64,000 nt of DNA from Pseudomonas proteolytica. Lineage in GTDB: Bacteria; Pseudomonadota; Gammaproteobacteria; Pseudomonadales; Pseudomonadaceae. The stretch's first letter is position 1, and the number at the start of each line of letters is the position of its first letter. Where the stretch lies: positions 244,392-308,391 of the forward strand of contig NZ_VFEV01000001.1 of NCBI RefSeq assembly GCF_007858275.1, in the 5' to 3' direction. The notes below the pieces were generated by a model. It made no database searches. It saw only the letters and a list, made by a program, of their open reading frames with translations, and was not told where the DNA came from. Positions 8,459 to 16,269 of this stretch are shown here, in pieces. Both the position numbers and the translations under genes were made by a program.

Positions 8459-10717
8459 ATGTCACCTCGATTCAGGCTCAGCCATTTCTCCCTGGCGTTT
8501 ATCGCCGCCCTTTCTTCCCCCGCACTGCTCGCGGACACCCAGGAAAGAGAACACGGCAAAGTGCCGGTGCAAGCGAGCGACCTGCCAGTCGATGGCACCT
8601 CCCAAGCGTTGGAACTGAGCGAAACACGAATTCTGGGCACCGCCGCCGAAGAGCTCAAACAAGCTCCCGGCGTGTCGATCATCACCGCCGAAGACATCAA
8701 GAAGCGCCCACCGACCAACGATCTGTCGGACATCATCCGCCGTGAGCCAGGTGTCAACCTGACCGGCAACAGCTCCAGCGGCAGCCGCGGCAACAATCGC
8801 CAGATCGACCTGCGCGGCATGGGCCCGGAAAACACCCTGATCCTGATCGATGGCAAGCCATCGACCTCGCGCAACGCCGTGCGCTACGGCTGGAGCGGCG
8901 ATCGCGACACCCGTGGCGAAACCAACTGGGTGCCGGCCGAGGAAGTCGAACGCATCGAAATCCTGCGTGGCCCGGCTGCCGCGCGTTATGGCTCCGGCGC
9001 CATGGGCGGGGTGATCAACATCATCACCAAGCGCCCGACCGACCAGCTGCACGGCTCGCTGACCACCTATGTGTCGCTGCCGGAAGACGACGCCGAAGGC
9101 ATGAGCAAACGCACCAACTTCAACCTCAGCGGCCCGTTGAGCGATACCTTGGCGTTCCGGGTCTACGGCGGCCTGAACAAGACCGATGCCGACGACTCCA
9201 ACATCAACCAGGCCGAGCAGGCCACCGCCGACTCGTTGGTAGCGGGCCGCGAAGGCGTGCGCAACAAGGACGTCAACGGCCTGCTCAGCTGGCAATTCAC
9301 CCCTGAACAAACCTTGGACCTGGAAGCCAGCTACAGCCGCCAGGGCAATATCTTCGCCGGCGACACCATGCTCAACGGCGGCGGCACCTTCGTTAACAGC
9401 CTGGTCGGCAAGGAAACCAGCGTGATCCAGCGCAGCAGCTTCTCCGCCACCCACCGCGGCGAGTTTGACTGGGGTTCGACCATGGCCTCGCTGAGCCACG
9501 ACCTGACCCGCAACGAGCGCCTCAACGAAGGCCTGGCGGGCTCCGGCGAGGGCGCGCCGTCAGCCACGGCCGGGCGTTTCGAATCGCGGTTGCGCAACAC
9601 CCGCGCCACTGCCGAGGTCAACCTGCCCCTGAGCTTGGGCACTGAGCAAGTCCTGACCCTGGGCAGCGAATACCTCTATGAGTCGATGAACGACCCAGGC
9701 TCGCTGCGCCCCCAAAGCTACGACCCAGGCACCGGCGGCGTTCCCAGCATTCCGGGCGTCAGCCGCAGCAGCACCAAGACCACCGCGTCGAGTTACGCGC
9801 TGTTCGCCGAAGACAACATCGAAGTCGGCAGCAAGACCATCATTACCCCCGGCCTGCGCTACGACAACCCTGAAGAGTACGGCGGCAACTGGAGCCCGAG
9901 CCTCAACGCCTCGCACCAGTTGACCGATGAACTGAGCCTCAAGGGTGGTATCGCCCGGGCCTACAAGACGCCGAACCTGTACCAGTCCAACCCCAACTAT
10001 TTGCTGTACAGCCGGGGCAACGGCTGCAATGCCGGCGAAACCAACTCCGGTGGCTGCTACCTGGTGGGTAACCCGGACCTGAAACCGGAAATCAGCGTCA
10101 ACAAGGAAATCGGCCTGGCCTTCGACAAAGGCACCTGGCGCACCAGCGCGACCTATTTCCGCAATGACTACAAGAACAAAATCAACGCCAGCAACCAGGC
10201 CGCCTTCCGCCTGGACGGTGGTCGGCGCGTGCTGCAATGGGAAAACAGCGGCGCGGCATTGGTCCAGGGCATCGAGGGCAACCTGTTCATGACCCTGCGC
10301 GACGACCTGGACTGGAACACCAACCTGACCTACATGATCGACTCCAAGGACAAAGACACCGGCGAGCCGTTGAGCATCATCCCCAAGTACACGGTCAACA
10401 CCACACTCGACTGGCAGGCCACCGATAAGCTGTCGTTCCAAGTCAGCGGCACCTACTACGGCAAGCAAGAGGCGCCCACCCTCAACTCCCGTAGCGCCAA
10501 CAACTACGATCGCACTGCCCAGCAGGATGTCGACCCGTACGGCTTGATGGGCTTGAGCAGTGGTTATGAGTTCACCAAGAACCTGAGCGTACGCGTGGGC
10601 ATCGAAAACCTGCTGGACAAGCGCCTGTATCGCAAAGGCAACGCGGATGACGCGGGCGCACAGACCTATAACGAGCCAGGGCGTGCTTACTTTGCGTCGG
10701 TGACTGCTTCGTTCTGA
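8459..10717 (+). CDS. fepA: TonB-dependent ferric catecholate (enterobactin-type) receptor, FepA family
   Basis: Outer membrane gated channel (752 aa) importing ferric catecholate siderophores using TonB energy. A signal peptide covers about residues 1-25. The plug domain includes ISAEDIKKRP-like and GNNRQIDLRGMGPENTLILI stretches closely matching E. coli FepA, and the barrel ends in the terminal-Phe signature (YFASVTASF). The ATG at 8459 is preferred to the upstream in-frame ATG at 8378 because AAAGGA precedes it and the signal peptide starts there. Pseudomonad equivalents are called PfeA or PirA; no pfeRS-like two-component genes lie beside it. Regulation is probably by Fur through the box at 8355. 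Confidence 0.9.
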   Translation: MSPRFRLSHFSLAFIAALSSPALLADTQEREHGKVPVQASDLPVDGTSQALELSETRILGTAAEELKQAPGVSIITAEDIKKRPPTNDLSDIIRREPGVNLTGNSSSGSRGNNRQIDLRGMGPENTLILIDGKPSTSRNAVRYGWSGDRDTRGETNWVPAEEVERIEILRGPAAARYGSGAMGGVINIITKRPTDQLHGSLTTYVSLPEDDAEGMSKRTNFNLSGPLSDTLAFRVYGGLNKTDADDSNINQAEQATADSLVAGREGVRNKDVNGLLSWQFTPEQTLDLEASYSRQGNIFAGDTMLNGGGTFVNSLVGKETSVIQRSSFSATHRGEFDWGSTMASLSHDLTRNERLNEGLAGSGEGAPSATAGRFESRLRNTRATAEVNLPLSLGTEQVLTLGSEYLYESMNDPGSLRPQSYDPGTGGVPSIPGVSRSSTKTTASSYALFAEDNIEVGSKTIITPGLRYDNPEEYGGNWSPSLNASHQLTDELSLKGGIARAYKTPNLYQSNPNYLLYSRGNGCNAGETNSGGCYLVGNPDLKPEISVNKEIGLAFDKGTWRTSATYFRNDYKNKINASNQAAFRLDGGRRVLQWENSGAALVQGIEGNLFMTLRDDLDWNTNLTYMIDSKDKDTGEPLSIIPKYTVNTTLDWQATDKLSFQVSGTYYGKQEAPTLNSRSANNYDRTAQQDVDPYGLMGLSSGYEFTKNLSVRVGIENLLDKRLYRKGNADDAGAQTYNEPGRAYFASVTASF

Positions 10718-10724
10718 TAATGAC

Positions 10725-10756
10725 CGTTGCGCCCGGCACACCGGGCGCAACGTTTC
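10725..10756 (+). terminator. Intrinsic terminator after the siderophore receptor
   Basis: A perfect 12-bp stem (CGTTGCGCCCGG / CCGGGCGCAACG) with a CACA loop is followed by TTTCC. It starts 7 bp after the receptor stop codon. The T tract is short, so efficiency is uncertain. Confidence 0.7.
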
Positions 10757-10971
10757 CTGGTGCTTTTGAACTACCGCTCACTCAACTTTATTTGTAGTCC
10801 GCTTATCAAAAAAAACAAAAACAGTGGAAGCGCCCTACAAAAAGATCGCATTAAACCGCTTCAAAAATTCGCACTTTCCGAAACATGTAACATCCTCCGT
10901 TTTAATATTGCCCCCCCTATAAGCTGCGATTAAAGTCTACCGCCTTCCCTCTTACCAACAGGTAGACATTC

Positions 10972-11319
10972 ATGAAGTATCGCGCCATATCCCGCTCCTT
11001 GGAAAACCTACTGACCGCTATCTACGCAGATGATGACGTTACATTTGACGAGTTCAAAAATATCCAGAAAGAATCGGATCGCCGCTGGGAAGCGGTCATG
11101 GAGGAACTAGGGCAGAACAACACCTTGATATCTTTCCAGAGTGCCATGGACGTTGCCCTGCACTTGCTCTATCTCAGCGTGGAACATATCAAGAACCAAG
11201 AGCTGACGGACTTTGGTGAAGCGATTGTGAAAGATGCCGTTATTGCGCAGGTTGAAGCCGTACGGGTGGGTGCCGAGCTTTCCTTGAAACAGCTGCGAGT
11301 GGGGCCAAATACACTCTAG
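10972..11319 (+). CDS. Hypothetical small helical protein (115 aa)
   Basis: Not recognised. It is a soluble, mostly helical, acidic protein without signal peptide, membrane segment or cysteine motif (begins MKYRAISRSLENLLTAI). Helices with regular hydrophobic spacing cover most of the length. It starts with ATG at 10972 after a weak GGTAGA ribosome site and ends just before a strong bidirectional terminator. Upstream lies a 200-bp AT-rich stretch unlike the surrounding genes, so the gene may be accessory. It could be a small regulator or immunity-type protein, but nothing in the sequence decides this. Confidence 0.6.
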   Translation: MKYRAISRSLENLLTAIYADDDVTFDEFKNIQKESDRRWEAVMEELGQNNTLISFQSAMDVALHLLYLSVEHIKNQELTDFGEAIVKDAVIAQVEAVRVGAELSLKQLRVGPNTL

Positions 11320-11330
11320 TCGTCAAACAA

Positions 11331-11362
11331 GAAAGGGCGAAACCTTGAGGTTTCGCCCTTTC
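11331..11362. terminator. Bidirectional intrinsic terminator
   Basis: A perfect 14-bp inverted repeat (GAAAGGGCGAAACC / GGTTTCGCCCTTTC) with a TTGA loop separates two convergent genes. The arms end in T-rich flanks on both strands. Confidence 0.85.
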
Positions 11363-11406
11363 TTCAGGTTTGGTTCAATCAGTACCCACTCTACGCAGCC
11401 TGTGTC

Positions 11407-11835
11407 TCACTCCTTGAATACAGAGTCCTTTGTCAGAGCGTTAAACCCTTTGCAATGCCAAAAGCCTTCTATTTCGTGAGTAAAAGGCACACCAGGATAT
11501 CGCGCAGTAAACTTGAACGAGACGATTGCAAGTGCATCACGCTGGCTTACCACAGCACTAATAGCTCCCGCATTGGCTGTCCATGTGCGCCCCGGATCTG
11601 AACGCGGAATAAATTCTGCCTTCCAACTTGAACCCAAGGGCATATTGAGCGCCCACAATTCCGGAGTATCATAAAACCACAACTGAATACTCCCACCGTC
11701 ACTTACACTACCCGCACTCCCAACCAATACAATGTAGTTTCCACCGCTATACATATTGCCGCCACCCGCTTCAAAACGTTGGCCATTATCCGTAAGTATC
11801 AACTGACCAACGCCCAAGCTCGATTTATCCGACAT
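11407..11835 (-). CDS. Hypothetical beta-rich protein (142 aa)
   Basis: Not recognised. Predicted soluble protein rich in Gly, Ser and aromatic residues (for example a glycine-rich segment near residues 25-45), with alternating polar/hydrophobic strands and one late cysteine. It has no signal peptide or transmembrane segment. ATG at 11835 was chosen over an upstream in-frame ATG at 11862 because GGGAGGAAGG sits directly before it. A long palindrome (11912-11940) lies about 77 bp upstream of the start and is a candidate operator. It lies next to the prfC-flanked cassette and may belong to the same accessory zone. Confidence 0.65.
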   Translation of the reverse strand: MSDKSSLGVGQLILTDNGQRFEAGGGNMYSGGNYIVLVGSAGSVSDGGSIQLWFYDTPELWALNMPLGSSWKAEFIPRSDPGRTWTANAGAISAVVSQRDALAIVSFKFTARYPGVPFTHEIEGFWHCKGFNALTKDSVFKE

Positions 11836-11911
11836 GATTCCTTCCTCCCGCTCATGGTTCATTCACGAGGGCGAACCCTCACGCTGAGGAAAATAGGAGG
11901 ATTGCCATAGA

Positions 11912-11940
11912 GCGTCTACTGTCAAACCTGACAGTAACGC
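11912..11940. promoter_or_regulatory. Palindromic candidate operator
   Basis: TACTGTCA-AACC-TGACAGTA is a perfect 8-bp inverted repeat. It extends outward by GCGT/ACGC with a single unpaired base. It is 77 bp upstream of the 142-aa gene read leftward. The half-site TGACAGTA also occurs at 12857-12864 in the promoter of the toxin-like operon. Confidence 0.4.
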
Positions 11941-11988
11941 TGTTGAGTTGCTGGCCTGTCAGAACTTTTTCAAATACCGGATATAACA

Positions 11989-12020
11989 AACCCCCGCAGA
12001 TGTTTAAATCTGCGGGGGTT
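11989..12020 (-). terminator. Intrinsic terminator downstream of the prfC remnant
   Basis: A 12-bp perfect stem (AACCCCCGCAGA / TCTGCGGGGGTT) with an 8-base AT-rich loop. Reading leftward it is followed by TTTGTT. It lies 59 bp beyond the stop codon of the prfC fragment and differs in sequence from the terminator of the intact prfC. Confidence 0.75.
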
Positions 12021-12078
12021 CAAGGGTATAAGCAGTGGATAGCGCTCCATTTGTCAGAAGCGCCAAACACTCTCTTTA

Positions 12079-12567
12079 TCAGTGATGCTCACGCGTCGCC
12101 CGGAACTTCACATCCGGCCAACGCTCTTCCATCAGCGCCAGATTGACCCGGGTCGGCGCCAGGTAGGTCAGGTGACCACCGCCGTCGATGGCGAGGTTTT
12201 CCACCGCTTTGTTGGAAAATTCCTCCAGCTTCTTCTTGTCACTGCAATCGATCCAACGCGCGGAGTACACGGTGATCGGCTCGTAGGAGCATTCGACCTT
12301 GTATTCCTCTTTCAAGCGGCTGGCGACCACATCGAACTGCAGCACACCGACGGCGCCGAGGATGATGTCGTTGCTGCGCTCGGGGAAGAACACCTGGGTC
12401 GCGCCCTCTTCGGCCAGTTGCTGCAAGCCCTAGCGCAATTGGGGCTGATACCGATGTTGCCCAGTACAGCACCGAAAAACACCAGCGTCAGATGGCCGTC
12501 AAGTAGCACCTGCGGATTGAACTCGTGGCAGGCACCCTGCAGCAGTTCCAGCCGGTCGACAGGCAAG
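12079..12567 (-). pseudogene. prfC: Broken partial copy of prfC (peptide chain release factor 3), internally deleted
   Basis: Bases 12081-12442 repeat the last 360 bp of prfC (16272-16633) with only a handful of differences and keep the same reading frame and C-terminus ending REHH. At about 12443 the match jumps: 12444-12567 matches prfC around 17060-17183 at clearly lower identity, so roughly 430 bp of the gene body are missing. A stop codon interrupts the frame at the junction. There is no start, GTPase domain or promoter, so it cannot make RF3. It forms the left boundary of the toxin-like cassette, with intact prfC on the right. Confidence 0.88.
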
Positions 12568-12838
12568 GGCGGCCCTTTCCTAATGCCGCGAGAATCAAAG
12601 TAAGAACAATACGATGATTACTAGAAAAACAAAAACATACATAGAGAGAGTTAGCGATATTCCAAAAAAACATCACACCGATTTATTTTATTTCCAATCA
12701 ATCGACCCACCGATCTTTCCGCCAAATAAAAACATTGAGACTTGAATACCACGGGCCACCAATAGCACTTTTGGCCGAGCTAAGCATTTGTTTTTTAACA
12801 AATTCCTTAACAACACACTTAGAACCCGTATAAACACA

Positions 12839-12867
12839 TTGTCAACTGTTAGAAATGACAGTATGAC
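12839..12867 (+). promoter_or_regulatory. Putative sigma-70 promoter of the toxin-like operon
   Basis: TTGTCA, a 17-bp spacer and TATGAC lie about 65 bp before the first gene. The spacer contains the near-palindrome CTGTTAGAAATGACAG. The whole 12568-12930 stretch is AT-rich, holds no gene, and joins the prfC remnant to the operon. Confidence 0.4.
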
Positions 12868-12930
12868 CACTTCAAAAAGAACTGTAGATTCAGTAACGCA
12901 ACACAACCATTTAAGTAAACGGAGTAAATT

Positions 12931-14031
12931 ATGAACAGTGATATTGAATACATCCCTCCGAATGCAAAGGTAACCGGTAACGATGTGGAGAAAGTAAGAA
13001 AATATGTGAATACTGGTTTATCACTTCCGACCACGCTCGACGGTGTCAATAATCAATATCAGGGTTCAGTCAGCGACAACGGCATTAGCGCCTCTGAACT
13101 TTTAACCTCGTTCCAAAAAATCAACCAACATGCTGCTCTGTGGTCACCTCTGGAGACTGATATCATAACAGTTGCCAGTTCCCTAAAAAGATTCGCCGAA
13201 GACCTTAACGATTACACAGAGCCTGCTATTAATGAAATTACAGGAATGGATGGCTATGGAGATTACAAAAGTAAAACCAGTGACTTAACCGAAGATCAGA
13301 TTCGGATGTTTCGACGCCCTCTTGACGAAAACGACACCAAGACAAAAGACACTTACTCTACAATCGACGAATATGTACAGTCAATTATTGAGTCAATCAA
13401 CAACAAAAAAGCTGTAGCTACAGCAATAAAAAACAAAATAGTGCTTTTTGACCAGAGCCTTAATCAAATTGAAGTAGATGTTGGTAACAAAGCAGCCAAG
13501 GCACTAAGTTCCAATACATTGCAAGAACTGAGAGAGATTACTGCGAAGCTCGTTGAGATCAATAAGTCCATTAGCGATTTGAGGACAGAATCAAAGTACA
13601 GTGTCGGTGAATGGTTCATGTTTGGCACCCTTCTAATCCCAGTAGTGGGTGTTCCTCTGTGCGGCGCATATTTTGGCAAGCGCGATAGTGGATACAGCGC
13701 CAAGATAACGAAATTGCAGAATGACGAAGATAAGTTAAGGTCCAGGCAGGCCGAGCTACAAAAAGCTGCTGCGACGCTGACGAGTATTCACTCTTCGATG
13801 CGTAGCCTCAGCATTTTCACTAGAGGTGCCATCGACGGCTTGACGCAAATTGAGACACTGTGGAGCACTACGATTAAGGAAGTTAACGCTTCAAGAAACT
13901 TGTTGATCAAAACAAAGGATTTTAGTGAGCTTACCATTTTCATTATTAAAATGTCCGCTGTACTTAGCCGATGGAAAAAGATTAAAAACTACATGAACGA
14001 CATGACGACGGCCCTTGGTCAGAGCAACTAA
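12931..14031 (+). CDS. Xenorhabdolysin-type alpha-helical binary toxin subunit A (XaxA/YaxA-like)
   Basis: A 366-aa predicted all-helical protein. The N-terminal third (KYVNTGLSLPTTLDGV, then a helical bundle), a long coiled-coil middle, one strongly hydrophobic segment at residues 228-248 (FMFGTLLIPVVGVPLCG) and a returning helix match the plan of XaxA/YaxA subunits of two-component pore-forming toxins. In that family A and B subunits assemble into a membrane pore in eukaryotic cells. The protein has no signal peptide. ATG 12931 has GGAG nine bases upstream. Codon use is AT-rich compared with neighbours, indicating horizontal transfer. Family assignment is from pattern recognition only; another ClyA-like helical toxin is the alternative. 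Confidence 0.68.
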   Translation: MNSDIEYIPPNAKVTGNDVEKVRKYVNTGLSLPTTLDGVNNQYQGSVSDNGISASELLTSFQKINQHAALWSPLETDIITVASSLKRFAEDLNDYTEPAINEITGMDGYGDYKSKTSDLTEDQIRMFRRPLDENDTKTKDTYSTIDEYVQSIIESINNKKAVATAIKNKIVLFDQSLNQIEVDVGNKAAKALSSNTLQELREITAKLVEINKSISDLRTESKYSVGEWFMFGTLLIPVVGVPLCGAYFGKRDSGYSAKITKLQNDEDKLRSRQAELQKAAATLTSIHSSMRSLSIFTRGAIDGLTQIETLWSTTIKEVNASRNLLIKTKDFSELTIFIIKMSAVLSRWKKIKNYMNDMTTALGQSN

Positions 14032-14048
14032 CTGCGGATGATGCCAAC

Positions 14049-15050
14049 ATGCCTATTGACTTGTTCACCCCATATAAACCAAACATTCTAAAAGCACGAA
14101 TCCTGATACGCGAATATGCGGACGTCAAACTGAGCAATGCGTACCTTGTAGCGCTTAGCCAAGAGCTACAGAGCCTTAAAAAAACACTTGGCTATTCTGA
14201 TAGGACCTTTAACGAATCACTAAGTGACCTGTCAAGCACTCTGGATGACACAGAATTCAGGGAATATTTAAAAATTCTAAATAACAGCACTAATGACGCG
14301 ACTATCAACTCTTCAAAAAAGGAACTTAAAAAGGCATTGGAAACGCTCAAGTCAGAACTTGAAGCAACTACACGCACTATGACGTCTGCTCTAAGTGGAT
14401 TTGAGACAACCACCATCTCCGATCACTTCGGGGAGGTTTCCACACTTGATTCTGAGCGCAACAAATTCCTCAGCAACCTTCCCAGCGACCAAAAAAAACT
14501 TACTGAGCTTCGCCAACAACATGACGTGCTTGAAAAGGCAATTCTTGAGTATCAATCGAGAACCTTCATTGATAGAGGCGAGCCCATCATTGAAGAATTA
14601 AAAACAACTGTCACAGGTGCCATTGACAAACCTTCTGAAAAAGCAAAAAACGCAGTCAAAGCAGGCATGAATATCGCGCATAAACTACTCAACATCTTGA
14701 ACGAACATCTTAAATACACCCACTTAGTTGAAGCACGTGACAAGTTGGCGGGAGAAATTGGTATCCGACAAGCGCAAATGAATTTTGAGCAGCATCAGGT
14801 CAATATTATAGACGACAAAAAATCACAGTTGATGGCCCTTCTCGACGTTATCGAGCCTCGAATGCTGTACGTCATAGAGGGTAAAAAGACGATAGACATG
14901 ATCGTGAAACTCATCAACGTCGTTTTCAGCACCAACTCCGATCTCAACTCCAAAGAAGGTTTGATCAGCATGACAAATAAGCTCCTGGAAAACTTCCCCA
15001 AGTTCCCCGCACACATTGATTCAATTGCCTTTTATTGGCTACGTGATTAA
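14049..15050 (+). CDS. Xenorhabdolysin-type alpha-helical binary toxin subunit B (XaxB/YaxB-like)
   Basis: A 333-aa predicted all-helical protein beginning MPIDLFTPYKPNILKAR, similar to the opening of XaxB proteins, followed by long heptad-like helices to the C-terminus. There is no signal peptide and no obvious long transmembrane helix; an amphipathic stretch near residues 190-225 is the most membrane-like part. It starts 17 bp after the A-subunit gene and is surely cotranscribed. In characterised XaxAB/YaxAB toxins the B subunit inserts into the membrane with help of A. AT-rich composition matches the A gene. The assignment depends on the pairing with the first gene. Confidence 0.65.
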   Translation: MPIDLFTPYKPNILKARILIREYADVKLSNAYLVALSQELQSLKKTLGYSDRTFNESLSDLSSTLDDTEFREYLKILNNSTNDATINSSKKELKKALETLKSELEATTRTMTSALSGFETTTISDHFGEVSTLDSERNKFLSNLPSDQKKLTELRQQHDVLEKAILEYQSRTFIDRGEPIIEELKTTVTGAIDKPSEKAKNAVKAGMNIAHKLLNILNEHLKYTHLVEARDKLAGEIGIRQAQMNFEQHQVNIIDDKKSQLMALLDVIEPRMLYVIEGKKTIDMIVKLINVVFSTNSDLNSKEGLISMTNKLLENFPKFPAHIDSIAFYWLRD

Positions 15051-15193
15051 CCACGAACAGGCCGCCGACATCTGTGGCGGTGATATAAATCACGCATAAC
15101 GAAATAAATCATTACACCACAGATCAGGTCCAAAACAATAAGCAGTCAATAATATATCAGAAGCCCGATTATTTACCGCAAGGAATAAACCAC

Positions 15194-16156
15194 ATGGACA
15201 GATTAACGATAGATCTCTTTTTTGAAGATGGCACTTCCAGCTGCCTGAGTCCGCGATGGCGCCACTGGAATCAAATTATGCAAAAAAGAAGTTTTCACAG
15301 CATTCTTTTCAGTGATATCGCGAACTATGAGCGTTACAACCCAAACACCCCACATTACTGGTCAAACGACAGAGATAGACTTGAACAGTTCGCTAGGAAT
15401 GTAGAATTCTATATAGTCACACGAAAAGAACTTAGTCAAGAAACCTTGAGCACTCGGAAAAACCTCTTATTCATAGCGAACAATATTCAATTATTTGGCG
15501 ACTCTGTCATCAAAGTAATCGACAGTACCGAAGCTGGCATGAACATGCAAAGTTTCACTCAAGCACAGATTGCCGAGCTTAACTCCTCAATATTGAGCAT
15601 CCAAGACGCCAGCCAAGTTCAAAACCTATCGAACTATATACAAGCACTTCAAGACACAACATCAAGCGCTTTAGAAGACGTCTCTAAATTTCAAAAAAAA
15701 GTTTCAGACTTAAAAGTACTCCTAGCAAACGACGTACGCCCAGTAATCAATGCGGCGTTAGCTACTAGCCTTCATGGCTTAGCCCCCAACCTGACTAATC
15801 TTATGGACGCGATCGTTAAAAACCCGAAAGACACAGAATTAAAAAGCCATTATTCAAACCTCCGCTTCATCATAGGGAAGTTCGGAGTATCAGCTCATTC
15901 GTCGCCAATAGCCGGCCACATACTCGAGATGTTCTTAGATCTTTCCGAATCGCTATCTGTTGTGCAGCCGGCACTATCCAAATTTGAAGTACTTTGGATC
16001 GATACGTGCAGTTTAATTAGAAACTCAAAAGAGAATGCCGACACCATTAACAACGTAAAGATGCTGAAGGTCTTCAGAACAAGAATGCAAAAAATAATGA
16101 ATGATTGGAACGGTGTTAAATCAAACCTGGGAGATCAGCCCGTGGCTCTTGAGTAA
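15194..16156 (+). CDS. Unknown helical protein, third gene of the toxin-like operon
   Basis: Not recognised. A 320-aa protein with a short non-helical N-terminus (about residues 1-60, rich in Trp, Arg, Ser) followed by predicted helices to the end, much like the two genes before it in size, AT-rich codon use and helical make-up. It has no signal peptide or long hydrophobic segment. It starts with ATG at 15194 after AAGGA, 143 bp downstream of the B-like gene, and ends before the shared terminator facing prfC. Position suggests a third toxin component, a chaperone or a self-protection protein. The known XaxAB and YaxAB loci consist of two genes. Confidence 0.6.
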   Translation: MDRLTIDLFFEDGTSSCLSPRWRHWNQIMQKRSFHSILFSDIANYERYNPNTPHYWSNDRDRLEQFARNVEFYIVTRKELSQETLSTRKNLLFIANNIQLFGDSVIKVIDSTEAGMNMQSFTQAQIAELNSSILSIQDASQVQNLSNYIQALQDTTSSALEDVSKFQKKVSDLKVLLANDVRPVINAALATSLHGLAPNLTNLMDAIVKNPKDTELKSHYSNLRFIIGKFGVSAHSSPIAGHILEMFLDLSESLSVVQPALSKFEVLWIDTCSLIRNSKENADTINNVKMLKVFRTRMQKIMNDWNGVKSNLGDQPVALE

Positions 16157-16213
16157 GTCATAAAATCATTTATGTTCATCGACTACCAGCAAGCAAAAAA
16201 TCAAATTTCCGTC

Positions 16214-16250
16214 GAAAAAAAGCCCCCGAGGCTATCGCTTCGGGGGCTTT
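16214..16250. terminator. Intrinsic terminator between the toxin-like operon and prfC
   Basis: Inverted repeat AGCCCCCGA / TCGGGGGCT with a short loop. On the minus strand it is followed by a run of T (TTTTTTTC), so it mainly ends prfC transcription. It can also stop readthrough from the convergent third toxin-operon gene. Confidence 0.8.
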
Positions 16251-16269
16251 GGGGTTCGCCATTCAGCGC

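Noticed and set aside
12079..12426. Functional short gene for an RF3 C-terminal domain
   Set aside because: It has no start codon with a ribosome site and is a decayed duplicate of prfC.
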